64,000 bases of DNA from Pedobacter sp. PF22-3 (GCF_026239555.1 NZ_JAPIVP010000020.1:1-64000); one strand, 5' to 3'. Positions 26,724 to 35,749 are shown, numbered from the stretch's first letter. Numbers and translations are program-made. The notes: generated by a model from the letters alone, not told the origin.

Positions 26724-28346
26724 ATGATTTCAGTTTCTAATTTATCTTTACGGTACGGCAAACGCACATTATTTGAAGATGTTAACCTAAAATTTACCCA
26801 GGGCAACTGCTATGGCGTAATTGGGGCTAATGGCGCAGGTAAATCTACTTTTCTTAAAATTTTATCGGGAGAAGTGAATCAAACCTCTGGAAGTGTAGCT
26901 TTTACTCCAGGTGAAAGAATGGCTGTTTTAAAGCAAAATCATTACGAATTTGATGAGTTTTCGGTACTGGAAACGGTAATGATCGGTCATAAAGAACTTT
27001 ATGCCATCATGAAAGAGAAAGATGCCATTTATATGAAAGAAGATTTCTCGGAGAAAGACGGTGAACGCGCCGGAGAACTTGAAAATCTTTTTGCAGAAAT
27101 GGATGGCTGGAACATGGAAAGCAATGCGGCAACCATGCTGAGCAACCTGGGCATTACCGAAGATAATCACTATAAATTGTTAAAGGAACTGGATAACACA
27201 CAAAAAGTACGTGTATTATTGGCGCAGGCCTTGTTTGGCAATCCTGATATTTTGTTACTGGATGAGCCTACCAACGATTTGGACATCGAAACCATTGCCT
27301 GGTTAGAAAACTTCCTGGCCGATTATCAGAATATTGTATTGGTGGTATCTCACGACAGGCACTTTTTAGATGCCGTTTGTACCCACATTGTGGATATCGA
27401 CTTTGCTAAAATGAGCATATACACCGGTAACTACACTTTCTGGTATGAGTCTAGTCAGCTGGCGTTGAAACAACGCAGCGACCAGAACAAGAAAATGGAA
27501 GATAAGGTGAAAGAACTTCAGGAATTTATCCGCAGGTTCAGTGCCAATGCTTCCAAATCTAAGCAGGCTACTTCACGTAAGAAAGCTTTAGATAAGATAG
27601 ATATTACCGAAATCAAAGCTTCGAGCAGAAAATATCCGGCCATTATATTCAACAATACCGGTCGTGAGGCCGGCGACCAGATTTTGCAGGTAGAAAACCT
27701 GGGTAAAAGTGGAAATGACGGCATATTGTTCGATAAAGTTACCTTTATGGTGAACAAGGGCGATAAAATTGCCGTATTATCTCAGAATAGTTTAGCTACT
27801 GCCGCATTTTACGATGTTTTAACAGGCAGAGATACCGATCATAAAGGAGAATTTAAATGGGGTGTTACCATCAGTACAGCAGATATCCCGAATGATAATT
27901 CTGAATATTTTGATGGCAAAGATGAAAACCTGGTAGATTGGTTGCGCGAGTATTCTGGTACTGATGCTGATGAGCAATTTGTGCGCAGCTTTTTAGGCCG
28001 TATGTTATTCTCGGGCGAAGAAGTACTTAAGAACGTAAAAGTGCTTTCAGGTGGTGAAAAAATGCGCTGTATGTTCTCTAGAATGATGTTGCAGCAGGCT
28101 AATCTATTAATGTTTGATGAGCCAACCAATCACCTGGATTTAGAATCTATTGAAGCATTGAACAATGGCATGAAAGATTTTAAAGGCACCATATTGTTTA
28201 CTTCACGAGATCACCAGTTAACAGAAACTGTTGCCAACAGGATCATCGAAATTACACCAAAAGGTACTATTGATAAGTTAATGACTTACGATGAATACAT
28301 TAACAATGCGGATGTTGCCAAACTCCGCGAAGAAATGTACTCGTAA
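26724..28346 (+). CDS. ABC-F family ATPase (YbiT-like), with one degenerate nucleotide site
   Basis: A 540-residue cytosolic protein with two ABC ATPase domains, a charged linker (about 245-315) and no membrane segment. ABC-F proteins bind ribosomes and affect stalling or antibiotic resistance. Domain 1 has Walker A GANGAGKS, Walker B LLLDEPTND and the H-loop VSHDRHF, but its signature is LDNTQ instead of LSGGQ. Domain 2 has the reverse: a normal signature (LSGGEKMR) and Walker B (LMFDEPTNH), but SQNSLATA at Walker A and SRD in place of SHD. So one composite site is canonical and the other is degenerate. I recall the same asymmetry in related Bacteroidota and Firmicutes ABC-F proteins. A terminator hairpin follows. 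Confidence 0.92.
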   Translation: MISVSNLSLRYGKRTLFEDVNLKFTQGNCYGVIGANGAGKSTFLKILSGEVNQTSGSVAFTPGERMAVLKQNHYEFDEFSVLETVMIGHKELYAIMKEKDAIYMKEDFSEKDGERAGELENLFAEMDGWNMESNAATMLSNLGITEDNHYKLLKELDNTQKVRVLLAQALFGNPDILLLDEPTNDLDIETIAWLENFLADYQNIVLVVSHDRHFLDAVCTHIVDIDFAKMSIYTGNYTFWYESSQLALKQRSDQNKKMEDKVKELQEFIRRFSANASKSKQATSRKKALDKIDITEIKASSRKYPAIIFNNTGREAGDQILQVENLGKSGNDGILFDKVTFMVNKGDKIAVLSQNSLATAAFYDVLTGRDTDHKGEFKWGVTISTADIPNDNSEYFDGKDENLVDWLREYSGTDADEQFVRSFLGRMLFSGEEVLKNVKVLSGGEKMRCMFSRMMLQQANLLMFDEPTNHLDLESIEALNNGMKDFKGTILFTSRDHQLTETVANRIIEITPKGTIDKLMTYDEYINNADVAKLREEMYS

Positions 28347-28352
28347 ATAAAA

Positions 28353-28392
28353 CGAAAAAGAGTTTTGAAATGATATCAAAACTCTTTTTCTT
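28353..28392 (+). terminator. Terminator of the ABC-F gene
   Basis: Stem GAAAAAGAGTTTTGA with TCAAAACTCTTTTTC and a short loop, ending in T-rich sequence. It starts 8 bases after the stop. Confidence 0.85.
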
Positions 28393-28411
28393 TATACAAC
28401 CAATTTAAATT

Positions 28412-29068
28412 ATGAAAACGCTTCTCTCCGTCCTTCTCTATTTCATTTCTTTTACTGTTGTAGCCCAAAAAACAGACTCTACACACACGCATTACCGCTA
28501 TGTACGCGGAGGTTTTATTGAGCATTCTACCGAGTTAAAATCACAAAGGGGAATCAAGAATGGCATAGCGACCATACTTGCAGGTAAAAAGAAATTTGCC
28601 ACAGGTATTTATAAGAATAACGAACGAATAGGCCGCTGGCATTTTTTCTGTCCTTTGGATACCCTTGAACAGATATATAATTACTCAACTAAAAAGTTAG
28701 AATACAATGTACCAATTAAAGAGATAACATACGAAATTGATTCGCTAAAAGAGGGCGATAAAGTTAGTTATCCGGCAAAAATTGGTGGTAATTTATATGG
28801 AATGTACTTTTTAACTGAACGCTTTCGTATCCCTAGTGAATTAAAACATATTAAAGGATTTCACAAATTGAACTACATCTTTACTGTTAGCAATAGCGGT
28901 CAGCTACTTAATTATGAGGTAAAAATTATTTCTCCATCCTACAACAAAACTGAAATTATTGACCTTGCTAAGTTTCATCCCGATGATCTTGCTTTCGTGC
29001 CTGCCAAAGTGAATGGTAGAGCGGTAAAAAGCAAATTAATTGTTAACGGTGATGTAACCGTCGATTAA
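28412..29068 (+). CDS. Exported protein with possible TonB-C-like end, unknown function
   Basis: A 218-residue protein with a signal peptide of about 18 residues (ending in VVAQ). The middle part (YRYVRGGFIEH, GIKNGIATILAGKKKFATGIYKNNERIGRWHFF) reads like MORN-type beta repeats. The last 70 residues (LNYIFTVSNSGQLLNYEVKIISPSYN... VNGRAVKSKLIVN) have the rhythm of the TonB C-terminal domain used in many Bacteroidota periplasmic proteins. No membrane anchor beyond the signal is seen, so it is not a standard TonB. It is flanked by single genes. The assignment is a family impression only. Confidence 0.6.
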   Translation: MKTLLSVLLYFISFTVVAQKTDSTHTHYRYVRGGFIEHSTELKSQRGIKNGIATILAGKKKFATGIYKNNERIGRWHFFCPLDTLEQIYNYSTKKLEYNVPIKEITYEIDSLKEGDKVSYPAKIGGNLYGMYFLTERFRIPSELKHIKGFHKLNYIFTVSNSGQLLNYEVKIISPSYNKTEIIDLAKFHPDDLAFVPAKVNGRAVKSKLIVNGDVTVD

Positions 29069-29208
29069 GTCAAAATTCTTTAGCAAACACAATATTTATA
29101 AAAAAATAATTTCAGCTGTAGCGTTTTCATTCCATTAATCGTTTTACAAGAAAAAAGCGTTAATGGCCATTAACCAATTTTGTTCAAAGATTGATTTAAA
29201 ACATTAAA

Positions 29209-29904
29209 ATGAAAACGGATTTGAAAAATTTTAGCACTACGACAAAAATTATACTCTCTCTCCTTGCTATAACTTTAACCATAACAGCCTGCAAAAAGGA
29301 TTTTAACAATGATCCGATAGAAGCTGCCGGTATTGGCTTTATTCATGCATCACCAGGAACGGCTGCGCTTGATTTTATATTGGATAACCAAAAGATAAAC
29401 AGCTTTACTTATACTAAAGATCTTGGCTATTATGCTGCTTATCCGGGAATAAGATTGGTTGGTGTTGCAAAAAAGGATACTTTAAAATATTTAACTACTG
29501 CTAACGCTACCTTAAAATCAGGATCATTTTATTCGGTTTTTGTAGTAGATACCTTAAAATCTACAAAACTTTTAATCCTTGAGGATGATTTAAAAGCACC
29601 TGAAACTGATAAGGCTAAAGTTCGTTTTGTAAACTTAAGTCCAGGTTCTGCACCATTTGATTTGGGCATTGCAGGTACAGATGCACCATTATTTACGGCA
29701 AAAGCATTTAAAGAGTTCACTACTTTTAGCACTATAACACCAAATGACAGCTATACTTTCCAATTAAAACAAGGCGGAACAGTTAAAGCCAGCTTGCCTG
29801 CGGTTAAAATTGAAAAAGGTAAAATTTATACCATCTGGGCTAAAGGCTTATCAAGTAAAACTGATAGTACCGGAGTTGGCTTATCAGTGATGACGAATAA
29901 ATAA
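29209..29904 (+). CDS. DUF4397 domain lipoprotein
   Basis: A 231-residue lipoprotein: the signal sequence ends in the lipobox ITAC (TLTITACKKD). The mature part starts GIGFIHASPGTAALDFILDN and contains YYAAYPGIRLVGVAKKD and VRFVNLSPGSAPFDLGIAG. These are two DUF4397 beta-domains, the second introduced by the typical VRFVNLSPG phrase. The family is common in Sphingobacteriia outer-membrane lipoproteins with unknown role. An ECF sigma gene follows after a terminator-like hairpin, so the two are probably not one transcript. Confidence 0.88.
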   Translation: MKTDLKNFSTTTKIILSLLAITLTITACKKDFNNDPIEAAGIGFIHASPGTAALDFILDNQKINSFTYTKDLGYYAAYPGIRLVGVAKKDTLKYLTTANATLKSGSFYSVFVVDTLKSTKLLILEDDLKAPETDKAKVRFVNLSPGSAPFDLGIAGTDAPLFTAKAFKEFTTFSTITPNDSYTFQLKQGGTVKASLPAVKIEKGKIYTIWAKGLSSKTDSTGVGLSVMTNK

Positions 29905-29937
29905 AATATTTCTCTCTACCTGTGAAAACGAAAATTG

Positions 29938-29968
29938 ACACCGCCCAAATTGGGTGGTGTTATTTTCT
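29938..29968 (+). terminator. Terminator after the DUF4397 gene
   Basis: ACACCGCCC pairs with GGGTGGTGT (G-T tolerated) with a 4-base loop, followed by TATTTTCTT. It lies about 35 bases after the stop. Confidence 0.7.
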
Positions 29969-29976
29969 TAAATTTG
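29969..29976 (+). promoter_or_regulatory. -7 box upstream of the ECF sigma gene
   Basis: TAAATTTG matches TAnnTTTG exactly, 47 bases before the GTG start. It lies immediately after the preceding terminator. No clear -33 box was found. Confidence 0.3.
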
Positions 29977-30023
29977 CCATCAAGCAATTATGATAAACCT
30001 TTAATAAATAGTCCTTTACAAGG

Positions 30024-30608
30024 GTGATAAAAAAAATACTCAGTTTTGAGGAAATTTTAAAAGGCTGCGTAAAAAACGACAATAGCTGTAAAGAAATGAT
30101 GTATAAATCATTTTATGGCTATTTAATGGGCATAATTTTAAGGTATACCAAAAATACTTCGGATAGTGAAGAGCTTGTAAATGATAGTTTTATCAAGATT
30201 TTCAAACATGTTGGTGGCTTCAAAGCGCCAAAAAATCCGGAAGAGTTACAACGGTCATTTAAAGGTTGGATTGCCCAGATTGCGTCGCGGACGGCTATAG
30301 ATAAGATCCGGAGTAATAAAATTCAGTTTTATGTGGATGATTTAGCAGAAAGCGAACATCCGGCTACCCAGGTTTCTGTTGCTTCGGAACTACACGTTAA
30401 TGATATTTTGAATTTACTAAATCACTTACCAGATACGCAGAGACTGGTATTTAACTTATATGAAATTGAGGGCTTTGCCCACGATGAAATTTCGAAGATG
30501 TTAAACATTCCTGAAAGTTCCAGTCGTGTTTACCTCACACGTTCTAAAAATAAGTTACGTACCCTTTACCTAAATACCATGGTTAATTCATACGAAAAAA
30601 ATGGATAA
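30024..30608 (+). CDS. ECF-type RNA polymerase sigma factor
   Basis: A 194-residue group 4 sigma factor. Region 2 lies at about 20-90 (YKSFYGYLMGIILRYTKNTSDSEELVNDSFIKIFKH, with the core-binding and -10 recognition helices). Region 4 lies at about 125-185 (LLNHLPDTQRLVFNLYEIEGFAHDEISKMLNIPESSSRVYLTRSKNKLR), including the helix-turn-helix that reads the -35 element. The frame opens with GTG at 30024; no better ATG precedes region 2. Its end overlaps the next gene by 8 bases, a typical arrangement for an ECF factor and its membrane partner. The trigger is unknown. Confidence 0.92.
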   Translation: MIKKILSFEEILKGCVKNDNSCKEMMYKSFYGYLMGIILRYTKNTSDSEELVNDSFIKIFKHVGGFKAPKNPEELQRSFKGWIAQIASRTAIDKIRSNKIQFYVDDLAESEHPATQVSVASELHVNDILNLLNHLPDTQRLVFNLYEIEGFAHDEISKMLNIPESSSRVYLTRSKNKLRTLYLNTMVNSYEKNG

Positions 30609-31830
30609 GGAATTAATTGAGCATATTACTGCGCAACTCCAAAACCATGAGGAAGCTTATTCTAATGGTGCCTGGGAGCGCTTTTCGGAGAAAAAAAACA
30701 AGAGAAGAGGCATCGCTTTCTGGCCTTTATGGGCTGCTGCTGCCATAATTTTTATCTTCGGAGGTGTATTTTTGGCGCAAAATAATACCGGTCAGAAAAA
30801 AGATTTTGCTACAACTAAACCTAAGGCCCATCATAATATTGCCGCTGAAACAACTGATCTATCCGCTACAGTTAAAGATGAAGAGCCATCCTTAAAAAAT
30901 GATATTAATGAGCGTGTGCCGACTGCGAACAATTTAGCGCATCAATCCAATACAACAAAAGGAAATTTAACACCCATATTCGAAAAACAGCAAGAATATG
31001 CGGTTTTCAATACGTCAGGAGAACCAAATCCGGTTAATCATAACCTGTTGGATAATAAACTTTCGGGGATAAATTTGTCCGATTTAAAATCAAAACAGTT
31101 TGAAATCTTAACGGAAAAGAAAAAACCTCAACCCATTAATAACCAAACAAATTTCGAAAAGTTGCTTGCTCAGGATAGCTATGCAAACCAACAAAAACCA
31201 GTCGATAAAGCAAGTGGTAACTCTAAATGGCAGCCTGATGTATACGTTGCTCCTGCTATGGGTAATGACAATAAAGTAACCATGAATTATGGGTTTTCTT
31301 TATCGTATGCCATCGCCAACAAATTATCGATCAGTTCTGGTGTATCTTATGCTTCTATTAGTACAACAGAATCTTTAAATGCTTCTGCACCACAAACCTT
31401 ATCGGGTAAAAACTTAGCCTCAGTTGATGCCAAAGTACGTGGAATTAATGTGCCTTTAGAATTAAAATATAACATCAGTGATAAACTTTACACCAACGTT
31501 GGGGTTTCTGCCCTTGCTGTTTTAAATAACTCACAGCAGAACAGTTATATCGTTAATCAGGTTCAAAGTTTCTCTGCTCCCGCAGTAAATGGTTATGCCG
31601 ATTCTAAGACCATGATTGTACAAGAAAAAAAGGTTGAGCCGCAACCCGAAGCAAATATAGATCCTGATAAATATATCGGATTCTACAATTTTTCTTTGGG
31701 CTATAAGCAAAAAATATCCAAAAAGAATAACATTGCTATCGAGCCTTTTTTACGATTGCCAATGAAAACTTTCTCGAAGGAAAACCTTAACCTGACCAAT
31801 GGTGGACTGCGGTTGAAAATTGATTTTTAA
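30601..31830 (+). CDS. Membrane-anchored beta-barrel protein, candidate anti-sigma partner
   Basis: A 409-residue protein translationally coupled to the sigma factor by an 8-base overlap. Residues 1-37 are charged (YSNGAWERFSEKKNKRRG) and would be cytosolic. A single transmembrane helix follows (about 41-60, FWPLWAAAAIIFIFGGVFLA), then a low-complexity linker to about 205. A C-terminal region of about 200 residues has outer-membrane-barrel strands (YGFSLSYAIANKLSISSGVSYA, YNFSLGYKQKISKKNNIAIEPFLRLP) and ends in LKIDF. That geometry would link the inner membrane to the outer membrane in one chain. The cytosolic tail is the place where an anti-sigma contact would be expected. Confidence 0.8.
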   Translation: MDKELIEHITAQLQNHEEAYSNGAWERFSEKKNKRRGIAFWPLWAAAAIIFIFGGVFLAQNNTGQKKDFATTKPKAHHNIAAETTDLSATVKDEEPSLKNDINERVPTANNLAHQSNTTKGNLTPIFEKQQEYAVFNTSGEPNPVNHNLLDNKLSGINLSDLKSKQFEILTEKKKPQPINNQTNFEKLLAQDSYANQQKPVDKASGNSKWQPDVYVAPAMGNDNKVTMNYGFSLSYAIANKLSISSGVSYASISTTESLNASAPQTLSGKNLASVDAKVRGINVPLELKYNISDKLYTNVGVSALAVLNNSQQNSYIVNQVQSFSAPAVNGYADSKTMIVQEKKVEPQPEANIDPDKYIGFYNFSLGYKQKISKKNNIAIEPFLRLPMKTFSKENLNLTNGGLRLKIDF

Positions 31831-31848
31831 AAAAACTAAGATATTTAG

Positions 31849-31856
31849 TATATTTG
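31849..31856 (+). promoter_or_regulatory. -7 box of the Uma2 gene pair
   Basis: TATATTTG, an exact TAnnTTTG match, lies 17 bases before the ATG of the first Uma2 gene. This leaves a very short leader, common in this phylum. Confidence 0.4.
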
Positions 31857-31872
31857 GTTAAACGCCTTATAT

Positions 31873-32502
31873 ATGAAAAATATCAAATCCTATCCAACCG
31901 AAGATGAACTACCTCCCGTTAAAACCCTTAACGAGATAGATTTTTCTGCTACTTACAGTTACGCAGATTACATGCGCTTCGAATTTGAAGAACGTTTAGA
32001 GATTATAAAGGGATACATTTTTGAAATGAGCCCTGCCCCTTCCAGGGTGCACCAAAAAATATCAGGAAGAATTTTTAACCCTATCTACAATGCATTGAAT
32101 GGTCATCAATGCGAAGTGTATTCAGCGCCTTTTGATGTGCGTTTGGCCAAGAAAACTCAGGATGACAGAGAAGTTTTTACCGTAGTGCAACCCGATATTG
32201 TAGTAATTTGCGATCCGATTAAACTGGATAAACGTGGATGCATTGGCGCACCTGATATTGTTGTCGAAATTTTATCACCAGGCAACAATAAAAAAGAGCT
32301 GATCAATAAATATGAAGTCTACGAAGAAGCAGGTGTAAAAGAATACTGGATTGTGAGTCCTACGCACAAAACATTTTTCAGGTATATCCTGGATGAAAAT
32401 GGCAAATTTCAGCCTACCAAAATGCTTACTGAAGGTGAAGAGGTGACTACCAAAATTATTCCTGGTTTTAAACTGGTATTGGAAGAGGTATTTAAAGATT
32501 AA
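31873..32502 (+). CDS. Uma2 family putative endonuclease, copy 1
   Basis: A 209-residue protein of the Uma2/DUF820 family, a PD-(D/E)xK nuclease-like fold. The core is visible: the Glu-rich helix FEFEERLEIIKGYIFEMSPAPS, VVQPDIVVICD (catalytic Asp region), then APDIVVEILSPGNN and the conserved KYEVYEEAGVKEYWIV. The family is strongly expanded in cyanobacteria and some Bacteroidota; members are predicted nucleases with uncertain targets. The next gene is a close copy 3 bases downstream, so the two are one operon. Confidence 0.85.
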   Translation: MKNIKSYPTEDELPPVKTLNEIDFSATYSYADYMRFEFEERLEIIKGYIFEMSPAPSRVHQKISGRIFNPIYNALNGHQCEVYSAPFDVRLAKKTQDDREVFTVVQPDIVVICDPIKLDKRGCIGAPDIVVEILSPGNNKKELINKYEVYEEAGVKEYWIVSPTHKTFFRYILDENGKFQPTKMLTEGEEVTTKIIPGFKLVLEEVFKD

Positions 32503-32505
32503 CTT

Positions 32506-33135
32506 ATGAAAAATATTAAACCTTACCCAACTGAAGATGAACAACCTGCGTACAAGACACTAAACGAGGTCGATTTTTCTGCTTTATACAGTTATGCGGA
32601 TTATATGCGTTTCGAATTTGAAGAGCGCTTAGAAATTATTAAAGGACACTTGTTCAAAATGAGTCCTGCTCCTTCCCGAATTCACCAGGGTATTTCAGGC
32701 AACATATTCGTTCCGATTTACAATGCGCTCAAAGGTAAATCTTGCCGTGTTTATACTGCGCCTTTTGATGTACGTTTGGCCAAGAAAACTCAGGATGACA
32801 GCTCAGTTTTTACCGTTGTGCAGCCCGATATTGTGGTAGTTTGCGATCCAGCTAAATTGGATAAGCGTGGATGCATTGGTGCCCCGGATATCGTGGTCGA
32901 GATTTTATCGCCAGGAAATAATAAAAAGGAACTGATTAATAAATACGAAGTTTACGAAGAAGCAGGTGTAAAAGAATATTGGATTGTGAGTCTTTCTGAC
33001 AAAACATTCTTCAGGTATATCCTGGATGAAAAGGGCAAATTTCAGCCTACCAAAATGCTTACTGAAGGTGAAGAGGTGACTACGTCAATTATACCCGGCC
33101 TTAAACTGATTTTGGAACAGGTTTTTCAGGATTAA
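32506..33135 (+). CDS. Uma2 family putative endonuclease, copy 2
   Basis: Tandem duplicate of the preceding gene with the same length and long identical stretches (SYADYMRFEFEERLEIIKG, KYEVYEEAGVKEYWIVS). All core motifs are kept, so this is not a decaying copy. Differences cluster in the first 20 residues and around residues 60-100, near the predicted substrate-side helices. A bidirectional terminator follows. Retaining two intact copies suggests either dosage or a slight change in specificity. Confidence 0.85.
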   Translation: MKNIKPYPTEDEQPAYKTLNEVDFSALYSYADYMRFEFEERLEIIKGHLFKMSPAPSRIHQGISGNIFVPIYNALKGKSCRVYTAPFDVRLAKKTQDDSSVFTVVQPDIVVVCDPAKLDKRGCIGAPDIVVEILSPGNNKKELINKYEVYEEAGVKEYWIVSLSDKTFFRYILDEKGKFQPTKMLTEGEEVTTSIIPGLKLILEQVFQD

Positions 33136-33147
33136 AAATGGGTATTA

Positions 33148-33202
33148 AAAAAAGAAGTCAAGTTTAAACGGCAATTTGCCATTCAAAACTTGACTTCTTT
33201 AA
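33148..33202. terminator. Bidirectional terminator between convergent genes
   Basis: Fifteen-base perfect arms AAAGAAGTCAAGTTT (33151-33165) and AAACTTGACTTCTTT (33186-33200), with A-rich sequence on the left and T-rich on the right, so it can serve both the Uma2 operon and the SlyD-like gene. Confidence 0.85.
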
Positions 33203-33222
33203 TATCATTTATATTTTATTTC

Positions 33223-33729
33223 TTAGTGACCTGAATGACCATCAGCTCCGTGAGCATGACCATGAGCCAATTCATCTTGAGTAGCTTCGCGTACATTTAA
33301 AATCACACCGCTAAACATTAAGTTTTTACCAGCCATTGGGTGGTTTAAATCTACAGAGATCGTTTCATCATGTACTGCAGTAACACCTGCTCTGAATTGG
33401 TTACCATTGTTATCCTGTAACGGAATCACATCGCCAACATTTGGCAATTCGCCACCAGCTTCGGTAAACATCGTTTTTGGAAGATCGGCAAAAGCACCCG
33501 GATCAATATCACCATAACCATCTGCTGCAGATAGTTCAAATGAATATTCATCACCAGTTTTTAAACCGGTTAAATGCTCTTCAAATTTAGGCAACATCAT
33601 GCCAACGCCATATAAAAATACTAAAGGATTTTGTTCGTCAGCTTTTTCTACAAAAACTTGTTGTCCTTCTTCGTTAGTAGTATGCAATTCGTAAGTTAAC
33701 GCTACTACAGAGTTTGGTGAAATATTCAT
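33223..33729 (-). CDS. SlyD-like FKBP-type peptidyl-prolyl isomerase
   Basis: A 168-residue cytosolic isomerase and chaperone. The first strand region VALTYELHTTNEEGQQVFVEKA and the following PLVFLYGVGMMLPKFEEHLTGLKTGDEYSFELSAADGYG are the split FKBP domain. The insert-in-flap domain lies at about 75-125 (DIDPGAFADLPK..VGDVIPLQDNNGNQFRAGV). The flap is closed by VDLNHPMAGKNLMFSGVILNVR. The C-terminus is His-rich (AHGHAHGADGHSGH), as in SlyD, and could bind nickel or zinc. It is 10 bases from the end of the DUF255 gene and reads the same way, with that gene downstream. Confidence 0.92.
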   Translation of the reverse strand: MNISPNSVVALTYELHTTNEEGQQVFVEKADEQNPLVFLYGVGMMLPKFEEHLTGLKTGDEYSFELSAADGYGDIDPGAFADLPKTMFTEAGGELPNVGDVIPLQDNNGNQFRAGVTAVHDETISVDLNHPMAGKNLMFSGVILNVREATQDELAHGHAHGADGHSGH

Positions 33730-33739
33730 TTAAATTAAT

Positions 33740-35749
33740 TTATTGTAAATACTCTAATGCGTCCTCAACAGTGTTAACCGGCAACTGGCATACTTTATTT
33801 CGGCAAATATAAACTTTTGTTTCATTGCTTTGCTTACCTTTTAACAGCGGTAAGTTACTTTTTGTTCCACCCAATGTAATTTTATTCGGAATATAATGGC
33901 CACGTAATTCTAATTTAACAACATCCGTTTCTAAACCGGTAATGGCAATTTCATTTATGCCGTAAATTTCGTTTAACAATTGAACAGCCCAGTTTGAGTA
34001 AGCAGAACCGTAACTTTTGATTTTAGGTTGAACCGCAGCAAGCATTTCAGAAGCTTTTTCAGTATATGCTTCTATGTCAAAAAGCAAACCCAGTTGCTGC
34101 AAATTTTGCGCCATGGTAGAGTTCGAAGCCGGGATTACATTATCCATCACTTCGTGCTTACGGGCAATTAAATCTTCACTTTCTGCAGAGGTATAAAAAA
34201 ACATCGGCGAATCGGGATCTGTAAAATTAGCGATCACATAATCCGTGAAGGATTTTGCCTCTTCTAACCATTTTTCATCAAAATCATATTCGTACAATGC
34301 AATTAAAGCTTCGATAAAAAACGCGTAATCATCTAAAAAACCTGTAATAGATGCTTTTCCGTTTTTATAGTTCCGGTATAAGCCGCCATTTTCTGATTTT
34401 AAGTGATTTAAAATAAAACGGGCTGCAGTTGAAGCTTTTTCATAATATGACTCATGATTCAACACTTCTGCAGCATCGGCCAAAGCTTTAATCATCATAC
34501 CATTCCAGGCAGTCAAACATTTATCATCCAAACCCGGCCTGACTCTTTTACTCCGCACAGCCATTAATTTTGTTTTAGCTGCGCTTACCTTATCGTAAAG
34601 CACCTCCGCCGTAATATCAAATCTTGCAAATAAATCATCATCGCTGATGGTTTTGCGCAGGATATTGGTTTGTTCTTCCTCCCAGTTACCTTCTTCGGTA
34701 ATGTTATAATAAGCGCCAATCAATTGTGCATCTTCTCCCAAAACCTGGTCGAATTCTGCTTTATCCCAAACATAGAACTTGCCTTCTATCCCTTCGCTGT
34801 CCGCATCCAATGCCGAATAAAACAATCCATCTGTAGAAGTCATCTCATCAGAAACCCAATTTACAGTTTCTACCACCGTCTGTTTAAAAGAATCGAACCT
34901 GGTACACTGGTAAGCTTCTGCATACAGACTGATCAATTGTGCATTATCGTAAAGCATCTTCTCAAAATGCGGCACATGCCATTTATCATCAACCGAATAA
35001 CGCGCAAAACCACCTCCAATCTGATCGTAAATACCTCCCCTGCTCATTTCTTCCAGTGTGTGGCAAACCGCTGTAAAAACAGATTCATCATCTTTTAAAA
35101 AGCCATAACGCAATAAAAAGACCCAATTATTGGGTAAAGGAAATTTCGGTGCACGGTTATAACCTCCGTAACCAATATCGAAATGGCGTTTCCAGGGATC
35201 GATAATTTCAGTTAAATGTTCGTGGGTATATTCTTCTGTAGTTACAGAAGCGATTATCTTTTCACTGTCTTTAATACCAGAAGTTAACCTTTCGGCATAT
35301 TGAATGGCTTTATCAGGCTCGTTTGCCCAAAGTGCAGCAACATTTTCCAGAATATTGATCCAATCGTTTTTTCGGAAATAAGTGCCACCATAAATTGGGC
35401 GCTGATCTGGCAAACAGATACAGTTTAAAGGCCAGCCGCCACTACCTGTCATAAGCTGAATGGCATACATATAAATCTGATCAATATCCGGACGTTCTTC
35501 CCTATCGACTTTAACGCATACAAAATGCCGGTTCATCACTTCGGCTACTTCATGGTTTTCGAAACTTTCGCGCTCCATTACATGGCACCAATGGCAAGCC
35601 GAATAACCAATGCTCACCAATATCAGTTTATTTTCAGATCTGGCTTTTTCTAGCGCTTCTGCCCCCCACTCATACCAATCAACCGGGTTATGGGCATGCT
35701 GTAGCAAATATGGTGATGAAGCGTGGATTAAATTATTGGTTTCAGACAT
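33740..35749 (-). CDS. DUF255 thioredoxin-fold protein (YyaL/spermatogenesis-associated 20 type)
   Basis: A 669-residue cytosolic protein. The N-terminal 160 residues are the DUF255 thioredoxin-like domain with the CxxC in YSACHWCHVMERESFE. The rest is an alpha/alpha-toroid like those of six-hairpin glycosidases (GGIYDQIGGGFARYSVDDKWHVPHFEKMLYDNAQLISLYAEA, then KCLTAWNGMMIKALADAAEVL). The family is widespread and conserved but has no proven reaction; a thiol-redox or sugar-epimerase-like role has been suggested from the fold. The start MSETNNLIHASSPYLLQHAHNPVDW is the standard N-terminus, and the length is normal. Confidence 0.92.
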   Translation of the reverse strand: MSETNNLIHASSPYLLQHAHNPVDWYEWGAEALEKARSENKLILVSIGYSACHWCHVMERESFENHEVAEVMNRHFVCVKVDREERPDIDQIYMYAIQLMTGSGGWPLNCICLPDQRPIYGGTYFRKNDWINILENVAALWANEPDKAIQYAERLTSGIKDSEKIIASVTTEEYTHEHLTEIIDPWKRHFDIGYGGYNRAPKFPLPNNWVFLLRYGFLKDDESVFTAVCHTLEEMSRGGIYDQIGGGFARYSVDDKWHVPHFEKMLYDNAQLISLYAEAYQCTRFDSFKQTVVETVNWVSDEMTSTDGLFYSALDADSEGIEGKFYVWDKAEFDQVLGEDAQLIGAYYNITEEGNWEEEQTNILRKTISDDDLFARFDITAEVLYDKVSAAKTKLMAVRSKRVRPGLDDKCLTAWNGMMIKALADAAEVLNHESYYEKASTAARFILNHLKSENGGLYRNYKNGKASITGFLDDYAFFIEALIALYEYDFDEKWLEEAKSFTDYVIANFTDPDSPMFFYTSAESEDLIARKHEVMDNVIPASNSTMAQNLQQLGLLFDIEAYTEKASEMLAAVQPKIKSYGSAYSNWAVQLLNEIYGINEIAITGLETDVVKLELRGHYIPNKITLGGTKSNLPLLKGKQSNETKVYICRNKVCQLPVNTVEDALEYLQ

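Noticed and set aside
34670..35098. 142-residue plus-strand protein
   Set aside because: Antisense shadow of the DUF255 gene.
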